DNA of 54,788 nucleotides from a virus. Made by a program: the position numbers and the translations under genes. The notes below the pieces were generated by a model. It was not told where the DNA came from, did no database searches, and saw only the letters and a list, made by a program, of their open reading frames with translations. Each line of letters opens with the position of its first letter. Position 1 is the first letter of the stretch. The DNA lies in IMG/VR virus record IMGVR_UViG_3300037493_002677, positions 1-54,788 of that record; one strand, given 5' to 3'. Of this stretch, positions 39,732 through 48,228 are shown one piece after another.

Positions 39732-39934
39732 GCATCTACACCGTGTCATGGTGCGTCAAGGATGACGGGAAGTGGGTGAAACGGGTGGAGCGTGTCGAGT
39801 ACCCCGATGATGATGCCGCGAGGAATCACGTATTCCCGCACGAAGCTATCGACAGCCCCTACGCGCAGATCGAATCTGGCCCACTCGCAACACCTTACGC
39901 GCCTATCCCGAAGCGCAAGAACACCAACGCATAG
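39728..39934 (+). CDS. Small hypothetical protein
   Basis: A 68-residue ORF from ATG 39728 (MSIYTVSWCVKDDGKWVKRV), ATGA-coupled upstream. Beta-rich start, Pro-rich tail. Confidence 0.45.
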   Translation: MSIYTVSWCVKDDGKWVKRVERVEYPDDDAARNHVFPHEAIDSPYAQIESGPLATPYAPIPKRKNTNA

Positions 39935-39954
39935 AAACCTAAGAGGTACGGAGC

Positions 39955-40371
39955 ATGAACCGCAGAGGCTTTCTTCAAACATGTCTAGCCCTAGCCGCAG
40001 CACCGGCTATCGTCCGGGCCGAGAGCATCATGCGCATCTGGACGCCGCCGCAGAATATCGGGCTACTAAGGCCGGGGGTTATGCACATGATTCAGATGCA
40101 GAGGTCATGGTTGGGGGCTGGCACAACTAAGTGGTTTCTCGACGGGCGGCAGGTTGATGAAATCCGTGGAGTTGAGTCGAACGGATTCGATCTGCATGTC
40201 GATGGCGTTCCGTTGATAACGCAACCCTACCAGCCGGCCACAGATCGTCAGATCAGCCTGTCGATTAGGCGGGATACGCCAGCACAGCACACTCTAGGCA
40301 GCGTGACGATGGAGTACAGAAGCATTGCCTCGCCGACAACCTACATGTTCAACAACTGGAGTCACCAATGA
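39955..40371 (+). CDS. Protein with twin-arginine signal
   Basis: A 138-residue protein whose start MNRRGFLQTCLALAAAPAIVRA fits a Tat signal: Arg-Arg-Gly-Phe-Leu, hydrophobic stretch, Ala-x-Ala cleavage site. The mature part is beta-rich. It would be exported folded to the periplasm, unusual in a phage. Function unknown. Confidence 0.6.
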   Translation: MNRRGFLQTCLALAAAPAIVRAESIMRIWTPPQNIGLLRPGVMHMIQMQRSWLGAGTTKWFLDGRQVDEIRGVESNGFDLHVDGVPLITQPYQPATDRQISLSIRRDTPAQHTLGSVTMEYRSIASPTTYMFNNWSHQ

Positions 40372-40583
40372 AACCTGTCAATCCGAATACCGCGTGGCCG
40401 GTTTATACCCCAGCTCCTAAAGCCGATTTCGACGACTTCTTCCGGCTTATTGTCCGCGGTATGTTGACAGAGCCCCCTGAGGAAGCGCAGTCCGAAGCCC
40501 CGAGTAAACCGCCGCATTCGCCAGAGGACTGCGCGTCGCTTCCGGAGCCCCGGAAAGTACAGCCCGGCCTACCGGACTATTGA
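40368..40583 (+). CDS. Pro-rich small ORF, overlaps a convergent gene
   Basis: A 71-residue ORF (MKPVNPNTAWPVYTPAPK), Pro/Ser/Glu-rich at the end (PPEEAQSEAPSKPPHSPEDC). ATGA overlap with the Tat-signal gene. Its last 137 bases overlap the end of the convergent virion gene, so it may be decayed. Confidence 0.4.
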   Translation: MKPVNPNTAWPVYTPAPKADFDDFFRLIVRGMLTEPPEEAQSEAPSKPPHSPEDCASLPEPRKVQPGLPDY

Positions 40584-42063
40584 GACCATGAACCAGTCCC
40601 TGCTCAGCAGCAAGCGCTGCACCAGCCCATGGAAGAACGCCAGCTGCATGTGGAGCCCACGCGGGGGCTGTAAGGCCAGCGCTCAGCGCTAAGGGCTTAG
40701 CCCATCCGCTAGAAGGCTCACCACGAACAAACTCCCGCGAGCCGCGCTGTGCCAAGCGGAAAGCATCTAGTGCATTCTTGCCGCCCTGATCGAGGCGATC
40801 GTAGAGCTGCTTGTTGATTGTGGCGTTGCGCTGACTCAGCGCCATGTCCCGCACAATGTCTTCCGGGCGCTCATAGGCGTTGTCCACAATCTTACCAGCC
40901 ACTGGATGCTCCCGCAGCGGCAGGATTTCGTTCTTGAACGTAGAGCTAAGTTCTTTGTGGGCAGCGAGGGCTTCCTCCGTCGCCTTGGCGCCACCCCAAG
41001 TATCAATGTCTTCCATGATACCTTTGTACAGCTGTTTCCAACGGTTGGAGTCAGCTGTATTGATATTGCTCGCCCCGCTCTTGGACTGCATCTCGACCTT
41101 TGCCATGATCGGGCCGAGGGTCTTGCGCAGGTCATCTAGCTGGCGGAAACTCATATTCTTTGGAATACGTCCGGCAGGAGCTGCGACAATACTGTTCACA
41201 AGCTGACGCAGGGTCGGATCACCAATGGCATCCAAGGTGTTCGGACTGCGCGTAGCAATCGCCTTCAAGGAGTCATAGGTGTTCCGAGGCACCACCTTTG
41301 GCATTGCAGGGTTTGCCGTGATTAGATCATCCAACCGCGTGGCGGCGTCCGATACTCTGGACTGAGCCGCTTGGTAGGCATTCATGACCGCATTGCTTAA
41401 CGGGTTGTTAGTAACGTCCGCCATCATGGTGGCGACCTGAGCGGGCTGGCCGGCGGAAGGAGATGCGAACGACTTTTCTTCCAGCATACGGAGGAGCTTG
41501 GAGTCGGCAATGTCCCCTGCGGTCAGCCCGAGGCCCTGTGGACGCGCCGCAGCCGCAACTTGCCCCTCTCGCGACAGATTACCAGCTAGGGTGTTAGCGC
41601 CACGCACGAGGCCGGAGGCCAGTGCCTGCCCACCGCCGAACTCCGCAGCGCCTTTCAAGGCATTGACGCCGCGCTCCATTACGTTGGGGGCTGGCTCTAT
41701 GGCCCGCGTAGCCGCACCATATAGGGCTTGAGGCACCACCCGCGCAGGTGCGGCCATGGAGCCCGCCACATCGGGCAGGAGCGCCCCTATAGAGCCTGCG
41801 GTATCCTGCGACAGCCCGAAGTCTTCCGCGGCAGGTTCTCCGCGCAGACCACGAGCCTTATTGACGAACCCCATGCCGGCACCCGCCAATCCACGCTTCA
41901 ACCAACTTGGCTCAATCTCGGAGGCGGCGCTCGGCGCACCGAACACTTCCCGCGCTACTTCTGGAGTCGTGAATGGTTTGCCCGTCGCGGGGTTGGTGCC
42001 GGCCGCAGCAGGCTCGCCGTCGAAGTCCTCGGCAGTCAGGTCTTGGAATTTAGTGTCAGCCAT
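40447..42063 (-). CDS. Internal virion/ejection-type protein
   Basis: A 538-residue protein (start ATG 42063 in TAATG). Ala/Gly-rich helical stretches separate hydrophobic patches (residues 20-160 and 450-510, e.g. AGVLPWAGAALAAEQG), with a long helical core. This is the usual look of podovirus internal proteins that enter the cell with the DNA. It is the last gene of the late operon. Confidence 0.6.
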   Translation of the reverse strand: MADTKFQDLTAEDFDGEPAAAGTNPATGKPFTTPEVAREVFGAPSAASEIEPSWLKRGLAGAGMGFVNKARGLRGEPAAEDFGLSQDTAGSIGALLPDVAGSMAAPARVVPQALYGAATRAIEPAPNVMERGVNALKGAAEFGGGQALASGLVRGANTLAGNLSREGQVAAAARPQGLGLTAGDIADSKLLRMLEEKSFASPSAGQPAQVATMMADVTNNPLSNAVMNAYQAAQSRVSDAATRLDDLITANPAMPKVVPRNTYDSLKAIATRSPNTLDAIGDPTLRQLVNSIVAAPAGRIPKNMSFRQLDDLRKTLGPIMAKVEMQSKSGASNINTADSNRWKQLYKGIMEDIDTWGGAKATEEALAAHKELSSTFKNEILPLREHPVAGKIVDNAYERPEDIVRDMALSQRNATINKQLYDRLDQGGKNALDAFRLAQRGSREFVRGEPSSGWAKPLALSAGLTAPAWAPHAAGVLPWAGAALAAEQGLVHGLNSPVGRAVLSGAPEATRSPLANAAVYSGLRTALPQGALSTYRGQ

Positions 42064-43712
42064 TATTTCACCCTGTTCCAACTTTGCACGGCGTCGGAAT
42101 CCGTTGCGCCCGGATTCTTGGCTTTGAATTTATCGATGTATTGCGTAGCGCCGATCCATTGACTGCCCAACTTCTTCACGGAGCCCTTGGCCTCCTTCAT
42201 CAGTGGAGAATTCGACCAAGCATCGCTGTACCCCTCGAACGTTCCGGTGGTGTTCTTGTGAGCCAGACCGACCTTCTCACGCATCTTGAGCTGGCGAGCG
42301 GTCTCCATGATGTAAGCCTCGAGGTAGGCGTTGGCGTCCGGGTCGCTGCCGATCGAAGTAACTTGGCTCCGAGCACGTTGCGCGTCGCCCTCAGTCTGAA
42401 CACCCTTCGCCGCCATAAGGATCTGATTCACCATCCCCGCTGTCAGCTTCTCAGCTTCCTGAGCGTTGGCGATCCCTTTGCGTAGGTCCGAGTTCTCGGG
42501 GAGGAAGCTCAGCGCGTACTTGCCAGTTTCTCCACCCATGAACTCCTTCAGCTTGCCGTTCTTCAGAGCGTAGTTCATCTGCCCGAGGACGTTGAAGTCC
42601 TGCATGATCTTGCCGGTGTTCGCGAACGCTTCGGCAGGCTTGGCCACGTTGTCGGCAAACAGACCTTCATAGGTCTTGGCGCTAGCTCCAGCAGTTTCCT
42701 TTCGAGCTTCCGCGCCGGGGATGTCTTTCTTGGGCATCGCGTTAGAGCGCGTCAGGGCGGACTCCACTCCTTTCAAGGTGCCGGCGTTCGGACGAGCAAT
42801 GTACCTCTGGAAGTTGCGTTCCACTTCAGCGCGGGCCTCCGGAGGTAGGGAGGCGATGTGGTTTTTCAACGCGGCTATATTGTCTTCGTGACCAGCTGAA
42901 GTTTCCTCCGCGAGCGCCTTACCCACGGCTTCCGGCTGTGGCGTAGAAACTTCGGCCGCTGGTTGGTCAGTAGTCGGAACGCCCCCAACGTCCCCAGCGA
43001 GAGGCTTGGTGCGGTTTCCCATACGGCGGTTGGCATCTTCGATGAGGCGCAGCGCCTCCGTGTGTGCCCAGTGGGTGGCTTCGTCGAGGGTCGCATATTC
43101 ACCCTTTTCTACAGCGGCTTTAGCCAGTGTCTGCGTCAGCTGCGTCAACTTGCCAATGTCCTGTGGGCCGTAAGTACCTACAGGCAGGCCGGTGTTCTTG
43201 TCGTATACAGTCGTGGTTCCATCCGAATTCTTGCGCGGCTCGAAGCCCTTGTTTTGGCCATAGAGCTGCTTCATCATTGCTGCACTTTGGTCCTTGGACT
43301 CCAGAGCACGTACTTCCGCCTGCCGCGTCTTGGTCAAATCGCCTTGGTTCTTGAGGTCTTGCTGTTGGGTCTGGTCTACAAACTTGCCGTACTCTGCACC
43401 ACCCTTACCCAACATGGCCCCGGTATTGCCCCACGTCGGAGCAACGGAGCTGAATCCCTGAGCGATAGAGCCCCAGCGGCCGGCTTCTGAGGCCTCTGGC
43501 TGACGAGACTGCTCAACCATCTGGGCATATTGGTTCATATCCCGGTTGTACGCGTCCTGTACCTTTTCCAAATAGCTCTGCTTTTTCTCCGCTTGAGCAA
43601 GCGCAAAGTTCTGTAACGCGCCCTGCGGGTTCATTGCAGGGTCGGGCTTTCCGACTTGTGCTGCGCCGATTTGGGTCAATGCGCCAGCGGGTTGTTCTTG
43701 GATGCCGTCCAT
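42063..43712 (-). CDS. Internal virion protein, coiled-coil type
   Basis: A 549-residue protein rich in Gln, Ala and Lys with long helices (residues 30-120, 200-240, 310-360). No enzyme motif. Follows the two smaller virion proteins; likely another ejection or core protein. Confidence 0.6.
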   Translation of the reverse strand: MDGIQEQPAGALTQIGAAQVGKPDPAMNPQGALQNFALAQAEKKQSYLEKVQDAYNRDMNQYAQMVEQSRQPEASEAGRWGSIAQGFSSVAPTWGNTGAMLGKGGAEYGKFVDQTQQQDLKNQGDLTKTRQAEVRALESKDQSAAMMKQLYGQNKGFEPRKNSDGTTTVYDKNTGLPVGTYGPQDIGKLTQLTQTLAKAAVEKGEYATLDEATHWAHTEALRLIEDANRRMGNRTKPLAGDVGGVPTTDQPAAEVSTPQPEAVGKALAEETSAGHEDNIAALKNHIASLPPEARAEVERNFQRYIARPNAGTLKGVESALTRSNAMPKKDIPGAEARKETAGASAKTYEGLFADNVAKPAEAFANTGKIMQDFNVLGQMNYALKNGKLKEFMGGETGKYALSFLPENSDLRKGIANAQEAEKLTAGMVNQILMAAKGVQTEGDAQRARSQVTSIGSDPDANAYLEAYIMETARQLKMREKVGLAHKNTTGTFEGYSDAWSNSPLMKEAKGSVKKLGSQWIGATQYIDKFKAKNPGATDSDAVQSWNRVK

Positions 43713-43721
43713 AGTGTCTCC

Positions 43722-44630
43722 TTAACGCGGTACTGGAGCCTGACCAGCGGTGATGGGCGAGGCCAAGGTGCGCGCCCCGGCGAAGCCCTGAGCAGCAGCC
43801 GCTAGAGGACTGACCTGCGTTCCAGCCGTCGGTACTTGAGTGACGGACTGCGTGGTGGATTGTTGCGCAGGCAAGCCGCGTATGATCTGGCTCAGCCAGT
43901 CAAGATTACCTCGCTGCCAGTTGTTCTGGTTCTGCCAGTCGTTGTTGGCAGCGATGAGGTTCTGTTGAGTCAAGGCTTGCTGCTGACCACCGGCTGTGCT
44001 GAGCGCGCCGACATCGTTGGCAGCGTACTGCTGCACTTGACCGCCGAGGTTCGCCTGACGCTGAAGGTCGGCCAGTGCCATGTTCTGAGCATTCTGGAAT
44101 CCTGTCTGTAGAGCGGAAGATTGCTGCCCAAGGATGGATTCATTGGCGTCACGCAGGGCATTGTTCATGAAGCCCGCGTTGCGCGTAGAGCCGAACTGCC
44201 CAGCACCGGTGAAGGTGGAATTGACCTGCGGCATCAAGTTTTCCGTCAGGTTGCGCTGGCCGAGCTGAGCGATCCGATTGACCACAGAATCCGTGTAAGG
44301 ATTCATGTACTGACCAACTACCTGCGGCACCGTCGATGATGCAGCGTTCGTGTACTGTTGCCAGTTGCCTTGGTTGGCTTGAGTGTCGGCGATAGCCTGA
44401 TTTTGTATGGCGTTCAGACCGGCGACCTGCCCAGTGTCTTGACCATAAGTGGCCGCGTTGGTGGGGGCTACGTATGGTTGGTATTCTCCGCCAGCGACTT
44501 CCGCCGCCTGTCCTGCCAGCCCTCGGGTGTACTCTTGAAGCCAGCCCGGTAGTTGAACATTGGAGTCCGATAGCGCAGACGTCAGAGACGCTGCGTTGGG
44601 ATCCATTCCGGGAAGAGCGGTGGCGGCCAT
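43722..44630 (-). CDS. Gln/Asn-rich virion protein
   Basis: A 302-residue protein from ATG 44630 (MAATALPGMDPNAAS; TAATG coupling). Gln and Asn make up much of the second half (QQQALTQQNLIAANNDWQNQ), with short repeats of QNAQNMALADLQRQ type. Likely internal or tail-lumen component. A longer frame to 44894 would overlap the upstream gene and is not used. Confidence 0.6.
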   Translation of the reverse strand: MAATALPGMDPNAASLTSALSDSNVQLPGWLQEYTRGLAGQAAEVAGGEYQPYVAPTNAATYGQDTGQVAGLNAIQNQAIADTQANQGNWQQYTNAASSTVPQVVGQYMNPYTDSVVNRIAQLGQRNLTENLMPQVNSTFTGAGQFGSTRNAGFMNNALRDANESILGQQSSALQTGFQNAQNMALADLQRQANLGGQVQQYAANDVGALSTAGGQQQALTQQNLIAANNDWQNQNNWQRGNLDWLSQIIRGLPAQQSTTQSVTQVPTAGTQVSPLAAAAQGFAGARTLASPITAGQAPVPR

Positions 44631-45499
44631 TATTTGGCTCCTTTGAGGTAAGCTTCCGGAGCTTTCGCCTTCGGAGGAATCTTGGTTGCAGGAGCTGCGC
44701 GCTTGTGAGTTCGGATACCGACACGCATCTTGTCCAGCTTCTTGGCGCCGGCGGCGTTGTTGCCGTCGCCGAGGTCGGAGACTGTGGCGGCGTCCATCAC
44801 GTACTCGCCGTCTGAGAGCATCGCCGGAATCTTGTCGGCTTGGCCTGCCGTTCCACCTTTGACGTAGTGCGCTGAGCCTCCACATGCTTGGCACAGGCCG
44901 CCTTGACCACGAGCGACTCCGCCTTCAGCGGCATACATCGTGTTGGTCGAGCGCGGTGTCATCGCGGCGAGGGAGTTGCCGGAGAAAGCAGGACGCCCAG
45001 CGCCCCACGTAGGAAGCGATGCTCGTTGGTTGGTCACACGGACGGGAGCGGTAGACGTCTGGTGTTGTGCGAGAGCTGCGGCGCGAGCAGCCAGAGCCTC
45101 CCGTCGGGCTTGTTCCAGTGACTTGTTCTGGCGGTTGGCGCCGTAGGCCGAAACCAGAGCGCCCAGACCGCCGATACCGAACTTGCCCAGAGGCGAAGAT
45201 GCGGCGCGATCGATGGGGGCATACAGCTCGCTCATGCGATCCCACATGGAAGGCTCCACATTCGACGGAGTGTAGCCAGTATCTTGAATCCCCATGTCGA
45301 TAGGGTATGTCATTTCACGTGGCGAGTAGCCAGTGTCAGGAATTCCCATATCTATCGGGTATGACGCGTCTCCGCCGCCGAACCCGTACGAAAGGCTCGG
45401 CATCCAGAGGGAATCGCTTCCAGCGTCCATCAGTCCAGCAGCATCCAGTGAGGAAGTCGCTCCACTCCCAATGCCTATAAGATCGTCTAACCAGCTCAT
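44630..45499 (-). CDS. Virion protein with YPIDMGIxDTGY tandem repeat
   Basis: A 289-residue protein (start ATG 45499, ATGA with the previous gene). Residues 47-60 and 65-78 repeat YPIDMGI(P/Q)DTGY(S/T)P with an 18-residue period. The C-terminal 90 residues hold GGLCQACGGSAHYVKGG and ADKIPAMLSDGEYVMDA, a block I have seen in many podovirus-type phages. Virion role likely; exact position unknown. Confidence 0.65.
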   Translation of the reverse strand: MSWLDDLIGIGSGATSSLDAAGLMDAGSDSLWMPSLSYGFGGGDASYPIDMGIPDTGYSPREMTYPIDMGIQDTGYTPSNVEPSMWDRMSELYAPIDRAASSPLGKFGIGGLGALVSAYGANRQNKSLEQARREALAARAAALAQHQTSTAPVRVTNQRASLPTWGAGRPAFSGNSLAAMTPRSTNTMYAAEGGVARGQGGLCQACGGSAHYVKGGTAGQADKIPAMLSDGEYVMDAATVSDLGDGNNAAGAKKLDKMRVGIRTHKRAAPATKIPPKAKAPEAYLKGAK

Positions 45500-46224
45500 G
45501 AGCGTGCTCCTCGAATCGAATGCGAAGGTGGCCGTGGCCCAAACGCGGGGTTCCACGGTTGTTGCTGATTTTGCAGGGGGATGGCGACTCGCCCAAGTCC
45601 GCCAACAGACGTCGGCCTAGCGGGAGGATTCAGCATGTTGTTAAGTCCGCTGGCAGCATTGTACAGGCCGCGAGCTTTGTTGGCGGTGGAGAGCGCGCCC
45701 TGCACCGGACGGGAAATGCCAGCCATGTCGCCGACTTCTTGCATTGACTGCGGATACCATGTTCCGCCGACGGCGTCATCCACAAACTGTGGAGCACCTT
45801 CGAACCCTGCTTCGGAAGCAAACCCGCCGAGTCCGCCAGCGGCCGCATCGCCACCCATAGTCAGGGTCGGTGTTCCTTCCAGCGCGGCCCATTGGGAGGC
45901 TAGAGGACCACTCGCCGCACCAGCGCCGGCTAAAGAGCCAAGAGCGTCTAAGCCAGCGGTGCCTTCCATCATTCCGCCCCAACCAAGAGCGTCTGCTCCC
46001 GCCCCCATTCCGGCGGACGCGATGCCGCTACCAATTCCCTCCGCCATCCCAGCACCAAGTCCCCAGTCAGCCATCCCACCGAGGAGAGCCTCCCCGCCGA
46101 AACCTTCAGCAAGTCCAGCGCCAAGCAACTCCCCACCTAGCATTTCACCAGCCAGAAGCTCTGCACCAACAACCTCTCCAAACAGGGCTTCCCCTGCGAC
46201 TGCTGCGGTTACGGGATCGCACAT
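45496..46224 (-). CDS. Gly/Ala-rich virion protein
   Basis: A 242-residue protein starting MCDPVTAAVAGEALFGEVVGA, with 100 residues of Gly/Ala-rich amphipathic sequence that could insert in a membrane, then a Pro/Gln-rich tail. The MCDP start is common in phage internal proteins. Probable ejection protein. Confidence 0.6.
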   Translation of the reverse strand: MCDPVTAAVAGEALFGEVVGAELLAGEMLGGELLGAGLAEGFGGEALLGGMADWGLGAGMAEGIGSGIASAGMGAGADALGWGGMMEGTAGLDALGSLAGAGAASGPLASQWAALEGTPTLTMGGDAAAGGLGGFASEAGFEGAPQFVDDAVGGTWYPQSMQEVGDMAGISRPVQGALSTANKARGLYNAASGLNNMLNPPARPTSVGGLGRVAIPLQNQQQPWNPAFGPRPPSHSIRGARS

Positions 46225-46225
46225 A

Positions 46226-46687
46226 TTAGTTCATCCTTTTGCTGGACATGAAACCGGACAAGGTGTAGCCCAGCTTCTGGTAAAGGTTCGCCGTATTCTC
46301 AACGCCGATTCCGGTGGATTGGGACAGGTACACGCGTTGATACCCATTTTGCTTAGCGTAGTTTTCCACGGCGGCAATCAGGCGTGTGGCAACACCCTCA
46401 CCACGGTGCTCTGGCGAGGTCCAAACCAAAAGGTCTTTGACGCTCAGCTTCTTTGGGTTGTACCATGCTGGCCCGAAGCCGATCAAGGCGCACCCAATGA
46501 GGGCGTCACCTTCGAGGGCCAAAAACGCCACGATAGACTTTGCCAAGAGCAATTTCTTCACATGCGCGGTATCAATGTCGCTGGCCGCAATGTCAGGGCT
46601 TTCCTGTGTCAATAGCTCCACCAACCCCGGCATGAACGAATCAATCATTGCCCCGCTGGTCGTTGGGTCAAACTTGACGATGTTCAT
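46226..46687 (-). CDS. GNAT acetyltransferase
   Basis: A 153-residue protein with the GNAT core: beta4 strand SVKDLLVWTSPEHRGEGVATRLI contains the acetyl-CoA loop R-G-E-G-V-A (Q/RxxGxG/A type), then ENTANLYQKLGY near residue 132. It is embedded in the tail module, ATGA-coupled to the tail hub gene. Could modify a virion or host protein. Confidence 0.75.
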   Translation of the reverse strand: MNIVKFDPTTSGAMIDSFMPGLVELLTQESPDIAASDIDTAHVKKLLLAKSIVAFLALEGDALIGCALIGFGPAWYNPKKLSVKDLLVWTSPEHRGEGVATRLIAAVENYAKQNGYQRVYLSQSTGIGVENTANLYQKLGYTLSGFMSSKRMN

Positions 46688-48228
46688 GACCGATTGTCCC
46701 CCAGCTCTGTGTGGATGATCACCTTCCCGGCTTCATAGAATCCATCCAAGGTGTTGGATTCGAACTTGAGTAGGATGTGGCGGCGTTGTTCGCGCATGTC
46801 GATCTTTCCAGTGGAGGCTGAGTAATTATAACTCGTTTCTGGCTCGGCAGGGGACTGTGCGAATTCGTAGCCAAGTACAGACACCGTCATATCCCCAGTC
46901 TGAATGAAGTCCGGCTCGACGCGAGTCAAGCGAGTCCAGCGATTCGGCCCCTGTGGGCTGTCCTGTACGCCTCCGGTGAGGTACCCGAAGTTCTGCGTGG
47001 TGTAGTAGCTCTGGATGGCAGACTCTACATCACCGACGGAAGCGTTGTACCCGATCTCGTGTTGGTACAGCCCGTAGGTAGTCGCGGTGTCAAGTTCCGC
47101 ATTCACCCATGTCGGGTAGTGGCGTACCTGCGAGTAGAACCCAGCGGAGCGCGCCAGTTCGATGTCATACCACGTCTTGAGGCGCACGTTGAAGATGACT
47201 GCATGGGAGCATTCCGTATTGTCGCCGCGAGGGTAGAACCACCAGATTTCACCGAAGCGCGGAACCTTCGTTGCCCAGATCTTCTGGCGGTGTTCGTAGT
47301 TGAGGTTGTCGAAGAACCAGTTCTGGTTCAGCTCATTAGGCAACTCATGCACGGCGGTGTCGAAGTACATGAAGCGATCGACACCAATCCAGAAGTACGC
47401 GCCGTCATATTCCACCACGGAGTTCTGGGCGAGAATGGATGACTGGGTGCTAACCGTGGAGAAGCTGAAAATGTCCCCGCCGCCGATGTAGTCCATGCGA
47501 ATGACTGAATCCAATGACCACAGGAGCGCCGCCAGCTTGCCAGAGCGCAGTGGAAGGCCGCACACAATCTTGGCTCCAGTGACTCGGTCAGAGCCGGCAT
47601 CGCCCGGGACGGTAGAGCCACTCCACACTTGGGGCTGGTTGGCGTCCGACCAACCCACGAAGCCGTCCGAGCCGTAAACAACACTGTAGGGCGCAAGGGA
47701 AAAGATTCCGCCCGACACGGCAGGGGCATCGGTGATGGTGACGAACAGTGAGGACGAGGAGGTGGCCAGCGCCCAGAAGGGTTTGCTTGCCGTGTCGTCG
47801 TCAATGTTGTTCAGTGACTGATTGCAATGCGCGAGGATGATGGTTCCGGTAGTGCCGACGGCATCATCGTACTGCGTGTCCGCCGTCCACATGTTGTCGG
47901 TGGCGCTGGTGAATCCAGCCGCCGGGGTGCGGTCCCGGATGTCATTTCCGACCAAGTTGTTGTCCACCAACAGTGTCTCGATCTTGGAAGATGAGAAACT
48001 GATACAGGAGTTCAAGTCCTTGCGTGACCAGAGCAGGAACTTCCGAATGGGGCCAGTGAGCGCATCGGTGATCCGGCGATAGCCTCCCATCTTCTTGGCT
48101 TTGCCGCGCTGGAAGCGAACCCACTGGCCGTCGGTGCAATTCTCCCCCTCCAGCATGGTGCCGTCTCGTTTGATTCCAGCTTGTGGAATCAGCGTGAATA
48201 CCATTTCGTCTGCGTTGTTCTCAGCCAT
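46684..48228 (-). CDS. Tail hub/packaged-DNA stabilisation-like protein
   Basis: A 514-residue, beta-rich protein with repeated Trp/Tyr-Gly strands (DGAYFWIGVDRFMYFD, GEIWWFYPRGDN, SHAVIFNVRLKTWYDIE), like the beta-propeller hub of P22 gp10-type tails. It would form the tail nozzle or seal DNA in the head. No tape measure exists, which fits a short tail. Confidence 0.65.
   Translation of the reverse strand: MAENNADEMVFTLIPQAGIKRDGTMLEGENCTDGQWVRFQRGKAKKMGGYRRITDALTGPIRKFLLWSRKDLNSCISFSSSKIETLLVDNNLVGNDIRDRTPAAGFTSATDNMWTADTQYDDAVGTTGTIILAHCNQSLNNIDDDTASKPFWALATSSSSLFVTITDAPAVSGGIFSLAPYSVVYGSDGFVGWSDANQPQVWSGSTVPGDAGSDRVTGAKIVCGLPLRSGKLAALLWSLDSVIRMDYIGGGDIFSFSTVSTQSSILAQNSVVEYDGAYFWIGVDRFMYFDTAVHELPNELNQNWFFDNLNYEHRQKIWATKVPRFGEIWWFYPRGDNTECSHAVIFNVRLKTWYDIELARSAGFYSQVRHYPTWVNAELDTATTYGLYQHEIGYNASVGDVESAIQSYYTTQNFGYLTGGVQDSPQGPNRWTRLTRVEPDFIQTGDMTVSVLGYEFAQSPAEPETSYNYSASTGKIDMREQRRHILLKFESNTLDGFYEAGKVIIHTELGDNRS

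Noticed and set aside
43722-44894. Extended 390-residue start for the Gln-rich virion protein
   Set aside because: The extra N-terminus is Arg-rich shadow sequence inside the upstream gene; ATG 44630 fits the TAATG coupling.
45581-46615. 344-codon plus-strand frame opposite virion genes
   Set aside because: Very Pro/Ser/Ala-rich, the expected mirror of Gly/Ala-rich genes on the minus strand; no promoter or ribosome site.
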